A stretch of DNA of 64,000 nucleotides, taken from the NCBI RefSeq assembly GCF_028769735.1, contig NC_088173.1:26352038-26416037 (forward strand), given 5' to 3'. Below the pieces are notes generated by a model. That model did not search any database. It was given only the letters and a program-made list of their open reading frames with translations, and was not told the DNA's origin. Source of the DNA: Zonotrichia leucophrys gambelii (taxonomy: Eukaryota; Chordata; Aves; Passeriformes; Passerellidae). The translations under genes were made by a program, and so were the position numbers. Below are positions 49,850 through 64,000 of this stretch, piece after piece (position 1 is the stretch's first letter; each line of letters opens with the position of its first letter).

Positions 49850-52800
49850 ATAACGCAGGCCAAGGTCCAGGCCCAGGCAGGCACACAGGTGCTGTACACA
49901 CCTCACCGGCACTATCTCCTGAGCCCTGGCTCCTGGACCTTGGAATGAGTCCTTCGGCTGGCAGCCAGTTAGGAAACCTGCTTCTCACAGGCCCCCTCCC
50001 TCACACAGGCTGAGACATAGATTTGTGTCTAGTCTACTTTTCTAGGTGGGATTAATGCACAAAAAGGCATGTGATTTCATGCACGCCTTTTAACAAACAG
50101 AGAAAATTGTGACTGGTCACAGGTGTATTCCTGGGGGCTGTTGCTCAAGGGGTTTAGATAAAAATGCTAATGCTACCGGACAGCAGCCCCAGCTCAGCAA
50201 AGATATGTTCTGTTAAGTTATCCTGTAACTGCATTTTACAAAATTTCTTACATATCCACGTAGTGGACAGAGACAGCCTGTTTTCAAAGAGTTTGGTTTG
50301 GTTTTTTTTTAAAATATTCTCCTTTAGATCACTGTAGAACTATGCTGAATTACATGAGCTGATGCACAGTTGCGGATTCCAAATTTTCTGAAACCAGAAT
50401 TTTGTACTGTGTGTGCCAAGTAGTCCAGGTAACAGCACCATGAAGGAGGCATGGTTAAAAAAGATACTTCATGAGCAGCAGAACTGATTTAGATAAATCC
50501 TTCATTAAAAACTGCCATGTCACAATGCACAAAGCATCTAGCAGGGGAAAAAAATGCCAGCAGCATTTTCCCCCCTACAACTGAGCGGGGGGGAAGAAAA
50601 TCTAGAGAGCTACAATAATATTAATTCTAATACTGAAAAACATGTCACTGTTTCTGAATTTAGGCCTGAATCACTGATATACTTTCCCACTTCGATCTCG
50701 CTTGATTGGTGGCAGCTGAAACAGCCCTGGCACAACTCAGCTACGTGTTGTTCCAAATGTCCCTATCTGTACTGGTTCTACCACCAGCCGAGGCTGAAGA
50801 TGCTCCACCCTACCCACTTCTCTATTTGTATGTGCATTTTGGCTCTCTTCCAGAGAAATCAACACAACATTCTCCTGCTGCTAAGGGAAGTAACAACATT
50901 CATTGGGCAGCAGCTATGTTATTAGCAAAACTGGCACCTCCTATAGTTTCTTCTTCAGTGTCTCCCTAAACAGCTGTTACAGGTCTAGTAACAGTTGATT
51001 ATTGCATTCATTCCGAAATTTTAAAATTCTAGATTTCAAAAGTGACTTATGACCAGCAGATAAAATGGAAGCAACTGCAACCTGGCTATAAGAGGTAAAT
51101 CAAAACAGGTTGCATCAAGATTTGTCAGCGCTCTGTTGTGCAAAGCCAAAGAGTTTATCTCAAAATTTATTGTTTTAGGACTTTTTCAGCAGAAATATAA
51201 AAGATCATTTAAATTAGTATAATTTAACTCATATTAGCATTCCTTCTAAGGCCTATATTGGCATAATGCTGAAAAGTTCAAGGAATTCCTGGATAATTCC
51301 ATTAAGATTTATTCTCTGTTGGCAATCCGTGGCAGAATGAAAATTCTGCTTTATTTCTGAGACACAGCCAATTTTTTTCCTCAAGGAGTGATGCATTCAT
51401 ACAGCTCTAGTTTGAAATAAATATGAAGTTTCTAAACCATCTGTCAATGAGAAAGTCTGCAAGAACTAGAAGGGCACACTAACAGTAAGACAAGAGGTCA
51501 TGTACCTTTCAAACTGTATGCACAGCACTTGAAGAATAACTCCCGCTTTTGTGTACATTTTTGTGATGTACAGACCTAATCAGAAAGTCAGATCTTTGTT
51601 GTGTCAAGTCTGATAAATCTTAGGCAAACACTACCAGAGCCAAATTCTCCTTCTAAAACTGAAAGAACAATGTGTTTGTACAACTGCAAGCCAGGTATTG
51701 CCCAGCAGTACTTCACGGTCCTGATTCACTATTGTTTGGTTCCTGCTTTTCTTTACACCTGTGGGCTGTTGCTGTTTCATTTAAACCACCACAAAGTGCC
51801 AGGGCAACAGATGGTGACTGGCAGTGGCAAGATGACAAATTAATCAGATCCCCAATCTTATACAGGGCCAAAACCTCTCTGAGGTGGGTTTCTTGTAAGA
51901 AATTCACAGAAGCTGTAGCTAATTACATCAAAGCTAACATGATTTGTAATCATACTTGTTATTTACTTACCACAAAGATAGAAAAACCCTGTTTGTTGTC
52001 ATTCAAACTACTGAAAAAATCTATTTGAAAATAGAAATCATATTATTTACCTGCTGTCAGTTGGCAGGTAAAATAAACACACCCATCCTTTGTACATTTT
52101 CACCTTTTTTCATTCAACTCTTTTTTGAATTAAATATTTAAATAGGGTTAAAAACTTACATCCTGTAACTAAATACCCTTGAATGAAATGGCATGGGTAT
52201 TTTGAAAGATCCGTGAATGAAATAGCAATGGATATTTTGGGGGAAGTACCCAGGCAGATAAGACTGAAACCCTTTTTCACATATTTTCTCAAAATAATTC
52301 TCTTCACCAGGGTGAGTAAATTCCCAGAAGTTCCATTTGTTCATTTTTAACTTGACCAGAGAGACTCAAGCTCTCACAGCCACTATACTTTAACTTTCAA
52401 ACACTCCCAGTCATGAATTACAGATGAACAGTATGCTAAGATAGATATTCCAATATTACCAGCTCAGGAACCTTGCAGTTCTCCTCAGTTATTTGCTCTT
52501 CTAAACACCAGAAGGGAATTCTGAGATCAGAGCTCTAGAAACAGTCTAAGTGTACTGTGAATACTCAAAACCACCAAAGCCAAACACAAAACACTATTTG
52601 GCTTAAAATTCTTAACATATAAAAGCCTGAATCTCATTGATCTGCAGATCCTGACTCATTTTTGAAAGCTTGTGTACATGGACTGGCACTAGAAAGGCAT
52701 TCTTGTAGATCATAGTAGAAAAGTTTCTGAAGCTAGAGAATTAGAAGGGATCTTCACTTTGAGGCACAAAATACCTCGTACTGTACCACTTTCAAAGGAA

Positions 52801-55800
52801 AAAGTGGGATCTCAACTTCCAAAATAGTTTGACTCTGTAATTCAAATCATTAATTAGTCAATTACAAGTGTGTGAGGCACAATATGGACCTTGAGGTATG
52901 AGAGGTATAATGGCATTGCTTTGGTAAATCAATCATAACCTGCTTCCTTTCTTAGGCTGCACTATGGGTATCATTTTGGTGCTGTTCATACCATGGCAAG
53001 CTTGGCTCCCACAAGAGGTTAACATTATGCAAGATTTCAACTAGCAAGAGGTGTTACTTGTTCTACAACCTAGACTAGCCAGTTCATTAGCTCTCTCTGT
53101 ATAACTATAAAATACACTGTTTCTGATAAGAAATATGATACATTTGCTCCTTAAGACTAATTAGTTTTTTAAAAATCTTTAAAAACAAAACCTCTGTAAT
53201 AACTACCTTAAATTCTTCACTGTTTACATTTTCACTTTTAGAGATATTTAAGGATCTTCAACCACAAGGATAAGAATTGTCTTTAATAGAGATATGCAGA
53301 TGAAATTATCTTCAGTTCATAGCTGCTCATTAGAAAACTAAGCTTATAAAATTTCACTGACACTTTAGAAATACTATCTGTACTCATCTTGTTAGCATAG
53401 GGTCAAGATTGTTTAGACCCTGTTGCTACAGTCAAAGCCTTAAAGATGTTTGGAGTCTGAAGTTTCAGCCTAGGGCCATTCTAATTTTCAGCTGGTAAAC
53501 AGGCATCTCACTCCCAAAGCCAGAAGCTGTTGGGCTACAGCTTTGGATGGTATGAAGTGAGCTAGTACCTGGAGAGCTGAACCAGCCTATAGCAGCTGTG
53601 GGTCATGACTCAAAGCCCCCTAGATAGGTGTGCAGAGAGCTAGGAAGTAATAAACTGTCTTTAAAATATAGCCGTATTCACCATGAAGATGAACACTGCT
53701 CATTTTGCCTCACATTGCTCAGGTAATCTTTACCAAAGAGTCGTCTTTTGGAAAAAAATACAGATCTTCTGAGATTATGGGAGTGAAAAAAAGCAAAAAG
53801 ACACTACACATTTTTATCAGTTAAATTTCATCTTGGAGGAAAAGGGAAGTTCAACAGCTTGGAGTTCTTTTTCAAACCTTATTTTAACCCATACCATAAT
53901 AGAAAAGAATTTTTACATTTACAAATTCAAAGTGAAACCTTTCAGCCTAGTGTCCCCAAGTCTTGCAAACAACACTTTTAAATTTAAATTTTCTATTGTT
54001 CTAAAATTAGCTTTAACAACTTGAAAGCCTCAAAACCACTGATGAAACAATACATGTTTTGTAGGAACATGCCTAGCAGTGACCTCTTACCTGCTGATGA
54101 CCTTTAAATCCACCAGAGGACCCCAGGGGACGGTGTCGGTACATGACAGGAAGCTATAAGCTCAGGTTCTTTTGACATATCTGCACTGAATTGTATGTAT
54201 CTGAAGAGCAAGGGTTGCCCCAGAATAAAGGAGAAGCAGCCATTTGTCAATATTAGTTGGATGAGATAAGCACAGTGGTGGCAGCAGGACGCCTGAGACA
54301 CAACATGCCGGCGTTGGCTTTCACAGGCTGCGCTCTGCAGGGATCAAGATGACCCCTGTGAGACAGCAAACCAGCTGCAAGACTCCTCTAGGCTTTTCCC
54401 TCATAATCCAGTAGGATGAAAGAGTAAGTAGAATTTCTGGGGAAGGGCCAGAGCAGCCTTTCCAGCTCCCATCACAGGATCCAGGCAGAAAACAATTGTT
54501 CGAGACACTTTTCTAGATAAGTGGCCTTCAATACATCAGTCCCTCCCTTTGTTTCTTGGAAATACAGCTGCTAAACATGCTTGGGATAGCACATTCTTAC
54601 TGAAAACATGAACACAGAGCTCTGAGTTCATGTCTGTACGCTTAGCACATCTACAAAATAGGTGCTATACCAGTCCCTGGGATTGGCAACTGTGCATTGA
54701 ACCCAATTTAAGTTTTCAATAAACACTAAAAGGAGAGGGCAGGAAAGGGGCTACAAGGTACAAGATCTTTTACTTCAGAGGAAAACCACAATTACAGCTC
54801 AAACCTTCCTATTTTGGGATGCAGTGGTTAGCATAGAGCATCAGGCTCTTCAGTCACTTCTCTTCTACACAATTAACATTGACATTTTAAAAGTTGTAAT
54901 TAGCAGATACTGCTCCAAGCCTGCATGAATTCTTAAGTACTGTCACCATGCCAACTTTCAATTCAGGATATACCTAAACTGTTGTGCTTTAACCTATACA
55001 AATAATAGCCCACAAATGGCAAAGTACCTAAATTTGAGACGGGGCTTTTAATCAAGTATTAGTTCAGTCATTTTGGAGCTATTGCTTGAACACAGAAAAC
55101 AACTCAGTTTTAACTCCATCCTGAGTTTACTTTTTTACCTAACTGCAGGTATCTACAAATAATCAAAGTTAACTTGACTTCAAAGATATATAATTCTGCT
55201 GCAAGACCAGCAACATCATCACAAAGGATCACCATTTCACAAAACATGACTGTGCATAAATAAACACAACTAAGAGAGGTGTTTAGCATATTCTACCACT
55301 AAGCAATTTATAGGAAATTCTTTAACATAAGCAGACAGAGGTACAAGGACACCTGTAGGCTACACTCAGCACTTGAATCCTAGGTTCTGAAGGGTCTAGT
55401 AAAGAAAGAAGAAAATAAGATTATATTCAGTATTATCATCTACAAATGCATCTGCAAATTTTCCAGAAGTTATCTTAGGAATATGAAAGCTATTAGTAAC
55501 TTATGTATATCAAGGATTTTCAGAATACTTGTCCCTTAAATTAAAATATACACCATTCAGTAAAACAGAAAGCTGTTATTGTTTTGATGTTCTGTACACT
55601 TTCACAAAGGTCATGGATACATCCAGCTTCAGGAATTTATTTGAGACAATGCTTATGTGCTAAAAATCATGGAGTGCAATAAGCCCTGCCAGAAGGGTAA
55701 CCCTGACACTAGGCCTTCCTTCAGCAATTAGAGCTGAAGTACCAGAAAAATACTTATTTTGGTTACATGTGTTAATCAATAAATAAATTCAACTTAGGTA

Positions 55801-58800
55801 GCAGCATATTCTACAGGTCAGTAGAATTTATGGGGACAAGAGCCCCTCTGTGAGGCTTCCTCACCTGCAGAAGGAAGCAATACTTCTAGCAATCAGCTGT
55901 TCATCAATGTTCATTCTCTGGTTTTTCCTTTCTGTCCCCAAAAAATTTCATAGCAAGTAGAATATTTCAGCCACTTCATCTTCCCACAGTGCCCTGTTTT
56001 CCAAGATATGTCACAGTGTTGAGCAAAGTGTGAGAGAATATGCAAAATTCATATATTCCCTGGGCATTCTCACTTAGCAGTAAAGTTGTGCATATGCACA
56101 GTGGCATTTCAGTGTTATTCAACTGATTTGTCTGCAACAGCATGAGCAAAATGAAGTATAAAAGCCTGAACCTTCTCTCACTGGTACACAAAGTTACAAA
56201 ATGTTAATGGAATAGTTATGCCTGAGAAGCAGGTGTTTAATGAATGTCTAGCTAGATGATTTTCAGATTTGAGTTCTTGCTGTTTATGTAAATTTCTAAT
56301 GCCACTCGTAATTGGCATGGCACTCACATTTCAGTTTTATTTAGTGATGGAGTTGTATTTTACAGTGTGAGTGTGTGTATGCTTTCAGGTATTTTTGGGA
56401 GTGGGATTTGTTGAGGAAAACCATTTGTAAGTGACAGCAGATTATCATATTCAACTGTTTTGGCTTTAAAACCTTGTATTCTCTTTTAGGCCTAACATGA
56501 TTAAAACCTGCTGAGGCAGGAGTACAGCCAGCTCTGCTGAGTAGTCTTTTTACACAATGTGTACAGAAGGCCAAGGTTGGAGTCATGAATACAGCAGAGC
56601 ACTGATATTAGAGGAGCTGTGAGTTTACAGAAACAAAAAGGTTTTATGGTTAAAAAGATATGCTAAAAAAAAGTTTTGGAAGTGGTACCTTAACATGTCA
56701 TCAGGTCAGAGTACTAAAAACAACCTCTAAACCACCCTTGTTTACCACAACTCAAACATAGAAGTATTTTTGAGGTGAAACCTCAAAAAGTAATTTAAAA
56801 AGTGAGGAAGAAACTCTAAATAAACAAAAGACCACCCCAACCTTCCAATGTTTATTTACTACCAATTGTGGAAAGGCGTGGAAAGTGTTAAATTGTCTAA
56901 AGGATAACACAGTACAAACATTTGACAAAGAATACCCCCTGAATAAGTTACAGATTTAAAAAGTTACAGATTCACAACTGCAGGTCCCATGAAAAAGATC
57001 ACCCAAAAAGAAATCAGAGTACTAGTTCAATACCATTAAGTAAGAAAGCTGCTTGTAGAAGTGTTCAATTACTTTACAGCTCAATTCTCACACGGGATTC
57101 TAAACATCCTAACCTTTTAATGCTGTAGAGGATTTACACAATTAACACTTCTTATATAAGGTCTTTCAAGAGTAAATACACTACAATTAAGTCATTTGTG
57201 TTCATTTGTGCTCTTCGAGTATAAATCAGAGTAGAATATCTCTGGCAAAGGACAACAGAGGATGAAGTAGAATCACAATTTATGTCAAAAATTAAGACTC
57301 TCAGTCTCTATTTGCTTGGCCAACAAAAGGAGTTCCCTCAAGCAAACCTTAAAAGGAGAAAAGAAACATAAAAGAGTTCAGGTCAGTTCATTCCCAGTTT
57401 TTTGTGAGCTTGTGAAGCTATTCTGTGGACACTATTTTCTAACCTCAGCTGTAGAAACAGATAATATAAAACAATTAAACTAATTATAAAATATTAAAAT
57501 AATATTAAATAATTGCTACAGATTAAGAAGTGACCTGTCTATATCTCTTTGTATAGCTGTCAGAGTATACCAACATGAATCGATTATAATGTTATTCAAA
57601 AGTAATTCTTATTTTTAGCAGAACTAAAAGCTTTGTGAGAAAATGCTTGTAATTGTAAGGGAACCAATTGAAAAAGTGGCCTTGAGCAACTGCCCTAGAA
57701 ATGGTTCATTTTGGGGGTGAGGGCAGACCATCACAGAACAGAAGAGCACACCACAACCTGTGAGAAAGCTTCATAAGTAAGCAATTATCAGTCTAGTGCT
57801 CAACACCACGAGTTTTTGAGATTCCTAGCATAGTTTCTGGTGGTTAATTATGATCCCTGAGGAAAGAAAGATTCACCATCTAATCCATGTAAATAGTCAC
57901 AGTTCAGTCCTTCCTAAAGAGCAAGAAAGCAATAGTTTAATAGCACTAAGCACCTCAAGTGTGACATCCATTTGAGAATCTCAAGAACATTGAATTTGAC
58001 AAGCTCATCTTCCCAAAACCTCTGAGTGAAGGAAACTCTGCATGAGTTTGTCCTCACTGGCAAATTTACAAATACTGTAGTTCAGTGACTTAAATGCAAA
58101 CAAATGCATGGAATCCACTTTTTTAAGTCCTAATGTACATCACCCCTGATGCTCTACAGAGCAAGTCTACTGCAAACATTTCAATAAGAGCAAGGCTGTG
58201 TATAAAAGTAGGATTAAATGCCTAAACAAGAGAAGCAGAAGGTGTTAGCTCCAAATTTGAGAGATATGTTAAGCATTTTACCAACATCTGTTTTATTTTT
58301 TTAAAGTAAATACACTTCAGGACACAGAAAATAACAGTATTTAAGGAAATGCTGTAATTGTATTGTTTGGGAGTGAAGAAGCAAAGTTAAACATTGGCTC
58401 AAAACAACATGGGAGAAGCGTTTCTATTTCCAGCAACATATTACTGAACTGTGGAAAGAGATGACCCTCCCTAAAGGATCCAAACTCTTAGCTGATCTCT
58501 TTAGTAAGAAAAGCATTAATCACTAACACCTATAAGATAAAGGATAGGCAAATTATTTTATGTGTGGCAAAGATGCCATGCCACTGAAATATCTGTCATC
58601 AGTGAAATATCTGCCATCAGGTCAAGTGGCAACTGCCAAGAGATCAGGCAAGTTTGCTTCCAAAGATCAGATGAGGCAGAGCATTTAAACATGATCTTTT
58701 TGTAGTACAGTCCAGAAGATATAGGAAGGGGAGTAACTATTGGGGGAGGGAGGGGCCAGGAAGGGAGTGCTGAATCCGTAACTATATTGGCAGAAGAATC

Positions 58801-61800
58801 CAACATTAAATAAAGGATAGCAAATGTGCTCCTGCACTTTAATATTTTCATGCTTTTGACATTGCCAACATACATATGACAGTAAGAAACATAATGATCC
58901 CAAGTCCTGGCTTAACCACCTACACAGTGTTTGAGAAATCTGAAGCCATCTCACACAGACTGATAACATCAGAAGCTGTCAGAAACTGAAGTGTTTAAGA
59001 GAGAAGAACCAGCCAATTTATTCTTGCAGTGCCCAGTGCAGGTGATTACAGCTCAGGCCTAGTAAGCTCGGCAGCAGGTACTACCTTACTCTGCTCTGAT
59101 GCCTAGAGAACATTATTATGAACAAATTCATTTCTTTGTATTGCTGTATCTTCCAGCACTTTGAACAGCATTGCTAAAATATCCCATACTACAGGACTCA
59201 AGACCCAACAACGCACACAGTTTTTGCACAGCAACACTTTAGAAAGTGTGACATTTTAGGAATTTCTAAGACCTAAATCTTTGAAGTGCCATGCAATATC
59301 ACACATGCTGCATCCTGTGAGTATTTTATGGCATTCTAGGGGTTGTTTTTACAGAAATGTTTAAATTTTTTGTTGTGATGAATACTAATGCTTGCTTTAT
59401 ATTTTAGTTATGAAATGCACAGCATAAATTCAAAATGGATTTTCCTACAGCCATATGGTTTACTGAAAATAACACCAATAAAATAAGTAATTCAGTGTTG
59501 AGTATACATACCTTTATTTATGGAGAAGAGGTTCTGTCACAGAGTCAGCCAATACATATTGTGACTATGTACTCAAACATTTCTCAATGCTTCTATCTTC
59601 TCAGACGCGCTATTTTCTTACTGTTTATAAAGCAAACCTCTCCCCTCTGTGTCCTTCACTTGACTTGGTAATATGAGAGTGTTTGAAATTTGAACAAAAC
59701 CTCCTTGTCCTGGGAGTACAAGGGGCGGAGGAAGATGCAGTTGGAGCAATAGGTGGTTCTGAGAGCCTTACACCCCCCCTTTGATAAAAGCCAAAGGACA
59801 GGACATTAAAGAGGCTGTTCTAGGGCAACTGTTCCTGAGTCACTTGTCTCCAGCTCCTTCTCCATACTTTAGCATGGAGTTATCTAAACTGAAAGTTGCT
59901 TTCCTGTTTTTATTCTTTTTCAAAATAATGGAAAAATTAAATGACTGACACCTGCCCCAACCCACATTAAAGAGTGACTTAATGTTGCCAGAAAAAGGCT
60001 GTACATATACACAAGTTCCCTTCTGGTCTTTTATTGAAGCAATAGGATTTGATTTATGAAATACCTGGCAAGCATAACATCCTATTACAGCAACTGGAAG
60101 CAGATAGGGGGTGATCATAATGCCACACTGAAGGAGAAATATCTTCATCTCCTGCTGCAAGATTCAAGGAATAAATAACTTAATGTTTCCCGTGAAGTCA
60201 TTCCCATACTCCAGTATGTGAAAACAACTGTCAACACTCAAGAAAGATTGTGTTAAACAGCTGAAACACTCTCAAATATTTTTCCAAAATAAACTTCCAT
60301 CAGAAAGCTACCACAAATACTTAGTCATCTTAACTCTTAAAAATGAACAATTGCTCTGGTTTAAAGCCTTTTCATATTCTTGAATTGAAACTTCAAAATT
60401 CACATTATTTTAATTTAATGTGACTAACTACTACTATGTTTAATACTGAACAGAACTAAGGCCTTGCATTACTAAAACAAAAAAAAAAAACTCCTCTTCC
60501 TATTTTATGAAGAGCCTATCCTATCTTATGAAGAGGATTTTGTAGCTTATCTCACAGGGAAAGGACTGGACAAGGATAGGGTACTCACTCTTCCTTTGAA
60601 GTTTGTAAAGAGAAATAAAATTGTCAACAGAGCTGCTGTATAAATCCTAAATCAGTTCCATCATTTCTCACAGATGCCCAAACACAGCAAGCAGGCATGG
60701 ATCTGGAGAGCAGAGCAGTCACAGAGGGCTGCTAGAAGACAAAAGGATGGAGAAGAACCTCAGAGACAAATCTCAACGGGAGATGGGATAATCAAGAGTG
60801 CTGCTGAGCAGGGAACTGAGGTTATTCTGAGAAAGTCAGCGTGGTGTTACCTTAAAAATACTTGCTTCCTATAACGTTGTATGAATTCCTTTCATGCAGT
60901 AAAAGCTCATGACTACACTGCATTTTTATTTTCATCTATATGATTAAAGCACTGACTTGCTTCTTTAGGACAATTACCTTTCAGTCCTCTTTCAGCAAAC
61001 CCAGAGCATACATGGCTCAGCTCCTGCCAAGAGGAGGAGATTCACAGCTGTCCTCTTGGCCTGCCCCCACCCCTGAATCCCAGCGCCCTGTGGATCAACA
61101 GCGGGGGTCGTGTCCCTGCAGTGTGTCCTGCTCTGACAGGTGCTGGCATTTGGCAGCATGCCCAGCAAGCAGGCAGTTATCACACAGGAAGACTTGGCTG
61201 CAAATCAGAAAGCCAAGCTCATGGAAAGCATGGAAAGGTACAGAGGATACAAAGGTGTTAAATCCCTTCTGTCCTTGAACAGCCAAAGACTGCTCTAAAC
61301 TGTGCTGAATGCCAGCAGTTGCAGGCAATTTTTCAGATACTAGAACACCAACAAGAAAAAATAATTTGTAATAAGGCATAGACAAATATTTACCAGAAAA
61401 TTTAGAGGCTGTCCTTTAGCTCTTCATCATCTTCCAGCTCATGACACACTAAATTATTCGAGGTGCTCAAATCGTGCTGTCAGCTTTAGCTGCAGCTTCA
61501 GATCTGGTTTGAAGCAGTATACCTACTGTTTTTCTTCCAAATGAAGTCTAGCTTCTCCATTCTCCAACATCAGATACCATCCCCTCCACTTTCTTCTGGA
61601 ATTGCAAGGGCTGTTCTCCTTCCACTGTTTAATAACTGTGACCCTTTAGTGCTGTACCAACAGGTAGGACTCCCTTTAATCTGCTAAAGACTTTCTACTT
61701 GCACAGAGCTTGTTTTCAGATCATTGTGTTTAAATGCCAAGAATTCCTCTGCAAGCAGCACACAGAGCAGAAGGGCAAGTTACTTTCCATTTTCCCTCCC

Positions 61801-64000
61801 TCTCCCTGATCACACATTTCCAAAACATCAGCACAAGAGCAGCCTTCAATTAGTAAGTCTCAGGTAAACTTTAGAAAGAAAGGATTGTTGTCAATTAAAA
61901 TTGCTTTGTACCTCAGCTTACTAAACTAATGTTCTTAATTACACATTAGCAGTGATGCTCAAAGCATGGTTACCATAATCAAGGAAAGAGGTAATCAAAA
62001 ATTACTTTATGTCATCTCAGCCAAGTTCATCTACTTTTAGCACATCACCTTCCCCTGGAATTATACTATTCCTGCTTATTTACCTTACACTAAACAGTTA
62101 CATTGCCAAGAGACCTATGCATGTAACCTTCCAAACCAGAGATTGATAATCCATAAAAGTGTATTTAAAAATTTGCGTTAAAAATATCATGAAGCTATCA
62201 TCCTACCTCAAGCTGCAGTTTAGTCTTTTTGGGTGGGGTTTTCCCATAGAAAATGGGTGTTGTAATGACATGGCACACTGCTGTCAATAAAAGCATTTTA
62301 TACCTCTTAGGTTGGAACCACACTAGATTATTTGCACTTATTTGAAAACTCTAAGGTTTATCAAAGCAGAACAATTCTGTCCTTCTAATTCATAAACATC
62401 AACATAGCTACATTTCTTCCAAAATTGTATATATAGTTTGCACAAATGTTAAAATGACATGAGGTTTAGAACAGTATAAACATGGGACTTCTTGACTTGT
62501 ATAACCTGAGTATGTCACTCCTCAGTTACTTAAAAGGCACAGAACTACATACAAGACAGAACTGTAAAAGAAATCAGGGTAAACACAGACAATTTGGTAG
62601 GATTTGAAATATTTGTCCTTAGCTACGCAAATTAAAGTCACAACTTGTAACAATCACTGAGGCCTTTTACCAATGTATATTTGATGTATTTTCAAGACAG
62701 AGTTTGTCAAACACTGATGGGATCATTCATAAAACTTAAAATTTGTTATGGAAATTAATGAAGTCTATCCTCACAATGAAAAGATGAAGTACATTCTGGC
62801 AAAGTTGTTCTTTTTTTTTTTACAGTATAGATACCAAATAGATATAGATAGGGAGTTTTTTAAATACACTGAAAAGTGTTACTCAGCACTTGCTGGGCAA
62901 AGAGCTAATACATCTCATTTAGACACAGCACACTTTCTAACCCACAGAAGCTATGCTTAATTAGACTGTAACCATACTACAAAGTTACATTAGAATCCAG
63001 GATCTGAAAGCTTTCAAATGTGAGTGGAACATTAGTTTATTTTTAGTGCAGTCTACAGGACTCACTTTAAGAAGTTCATCCCAACCTGGACTCTAAAATC
63101 ATATGGGCACCATGCAAAAGAATTACTCATGCCAATGTGTTAGTGAAAAAATATGTACTTCTAAAACCCCTTGGGGAGGGACTGGCAGGGTAGACAAGGC
63201 CTTTGCATTGCCATTTTATCCCATATCAAACGCAGTTAAGAACGCACATGAATGCACATTAAAGTAGAGGCACAAAGGCAATCATATTTGCTAAGAAACC
63301 AAGGACCTAATGAAAGAATTCTGCTACAAACCCAGATCTGAGTTTCTGCCACACCAACAGTGTGTCTTTCAGTCACTTACAGGGAACACCCAGTACATCA
63401 GCCTTTCACCAGGTACTTATTAAGGAGCCATTAATTACCATGTCTCCAAGTGCTAGAGTATTTTGGTTCCCTCTGCTCCAAAACAAGAACGGTTGTTCTT
63501 GATAAACCAGACTGTAACTGATCCTCTGGCTTTATGCCTGACTGTATATTTGTTTTAGTGATATAATCTGACTGTGCTGGATGTTTTATAAGAAACATGC
63601 TGTTAAAAGGACAATTTGAAACTTTTTTATTTATTTGCACAACTGAAAACAGGCCTTGTCCCTGTTGTGGCCTTCTCTGCATAAACAGCAACTCTGGGGG
63701 AGAAGAAAATTATTTCCACATTATAAATCAGGCTTTTCAGTTTTGTTGTGAGGTTTTCCTTGAGAAATTAGACAGCATGATGGGGTTCCTTGAGTCTAGT
63801 TCCCAGCACCCTTTTTTTTCAGCCCATCTCCTTCTCCTAGCACCTCTTCTGCAACCTTTTCAAACTTAAACAGGGTTTCTAATTCATACCTTCATCAGCT
63901 CCTCTTTCCTGCTGCTGTTTCAGTCCTCCAGCTCCTGCTGAGGGCACTGACACCAAACTGACAACCCAAGCTGACTCAGTCTACAATTTCTCAGGTGTCC
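49850..64000. other. Upstream flank, no gene recognised
   Basis: 14 kb of AT-rich sequence upstream of SLC39A8. I find no coding exon, CR1, clear LTR or RNA gene. Small local duplications occur at 58579-58620 (TGAAATATCTG..CATCAG, twice) and about 60503-60537. NFKB1 is expected beyond the right edge by synteny; none of its Rel-domain exons is visible here. Confidence 0.6.

Noticed and set aside
50080..50086. TGCACGC, a match to the metal-response element core TGCRCNC
   Set aside because: A 7-bp degenerate core occurs about once per kilobase by chance; a single copy 730 bp from the ATG is not evidence.
53400..53700. A possible LTR with AATAAA near 53650
   Set aside because: It has no recognisable LTR ends, family boxes or flanking duplication.

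Overview
The window looks like a bird nuclear genome, most likely a songbird (passerine). The reasons are several 5'-truncated CR1 LINE copies, LTRs that I recognise from memory as songbird endogenous-retrovirus families, compact introns, and a CpG-island promoter on one vertebrate gene. I identify one protein-coding gene, SLC39A8 (ZIP8, a divalent metal/bicarbonate importer of the LIV-1 subfamily). It lies on the minus strand, with eight coding exons from 49352 down to 25980. All seven introns are GT-AG and every exon junction keeps frame, giving a predicted 451-residue protein.

Layout. 1-24990: gene-poor flank beyond the 3' end of SLC39A8, with three CR1 fragments (2505-3105, 16553-16843, 18583-18700), an A-rich block next to one of them, and two neighbouring solo-type LTRs in opposite orientation (about 20215-20630 minus, 20779-21198 plus). 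25010-25979: probable 3' UTR with an AATAAA on the minus strand. 25980-49352: SLC39A8. Intron 5 (29687-36331) holds a plus-strand solo LTR, a long CR1 copy and a second CR1 copy. Intron 1 (42481-49166) holds a GATA-type palindrome. About 48880-49830: CpG island covering coding exon 1 and the presumed promoter. 49850-64000: upstream flank with no gene or repeat that I can support.

The encoded protein has an N-terminal ectodomain (exons 1-2), TM1-2 (exon 3), TM3 (exon 4), a cytoplasmic loop (exon 5), TM4-5 with the metal site including EEFPHELGD (exons 6-7), TM6-7 (exon 7) and TM8 with the C-terminus (exon 8). Conserved vertebrate synteny would place BANK1 beyond the left edge and NFKB1 beyond the right edge; I find no exon of either here.

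Nothing in the window is a clear new biological system. The points most worth a second look are the apparent lack of a signal peptide on ZIP8 despite glycosylation sequons in its ectodomain, a GATA palindrome in intron 1, a near-perfect short hairpin beside an intronic LTR, and a 9-bp inverted repeat shared by the two related LTRs.
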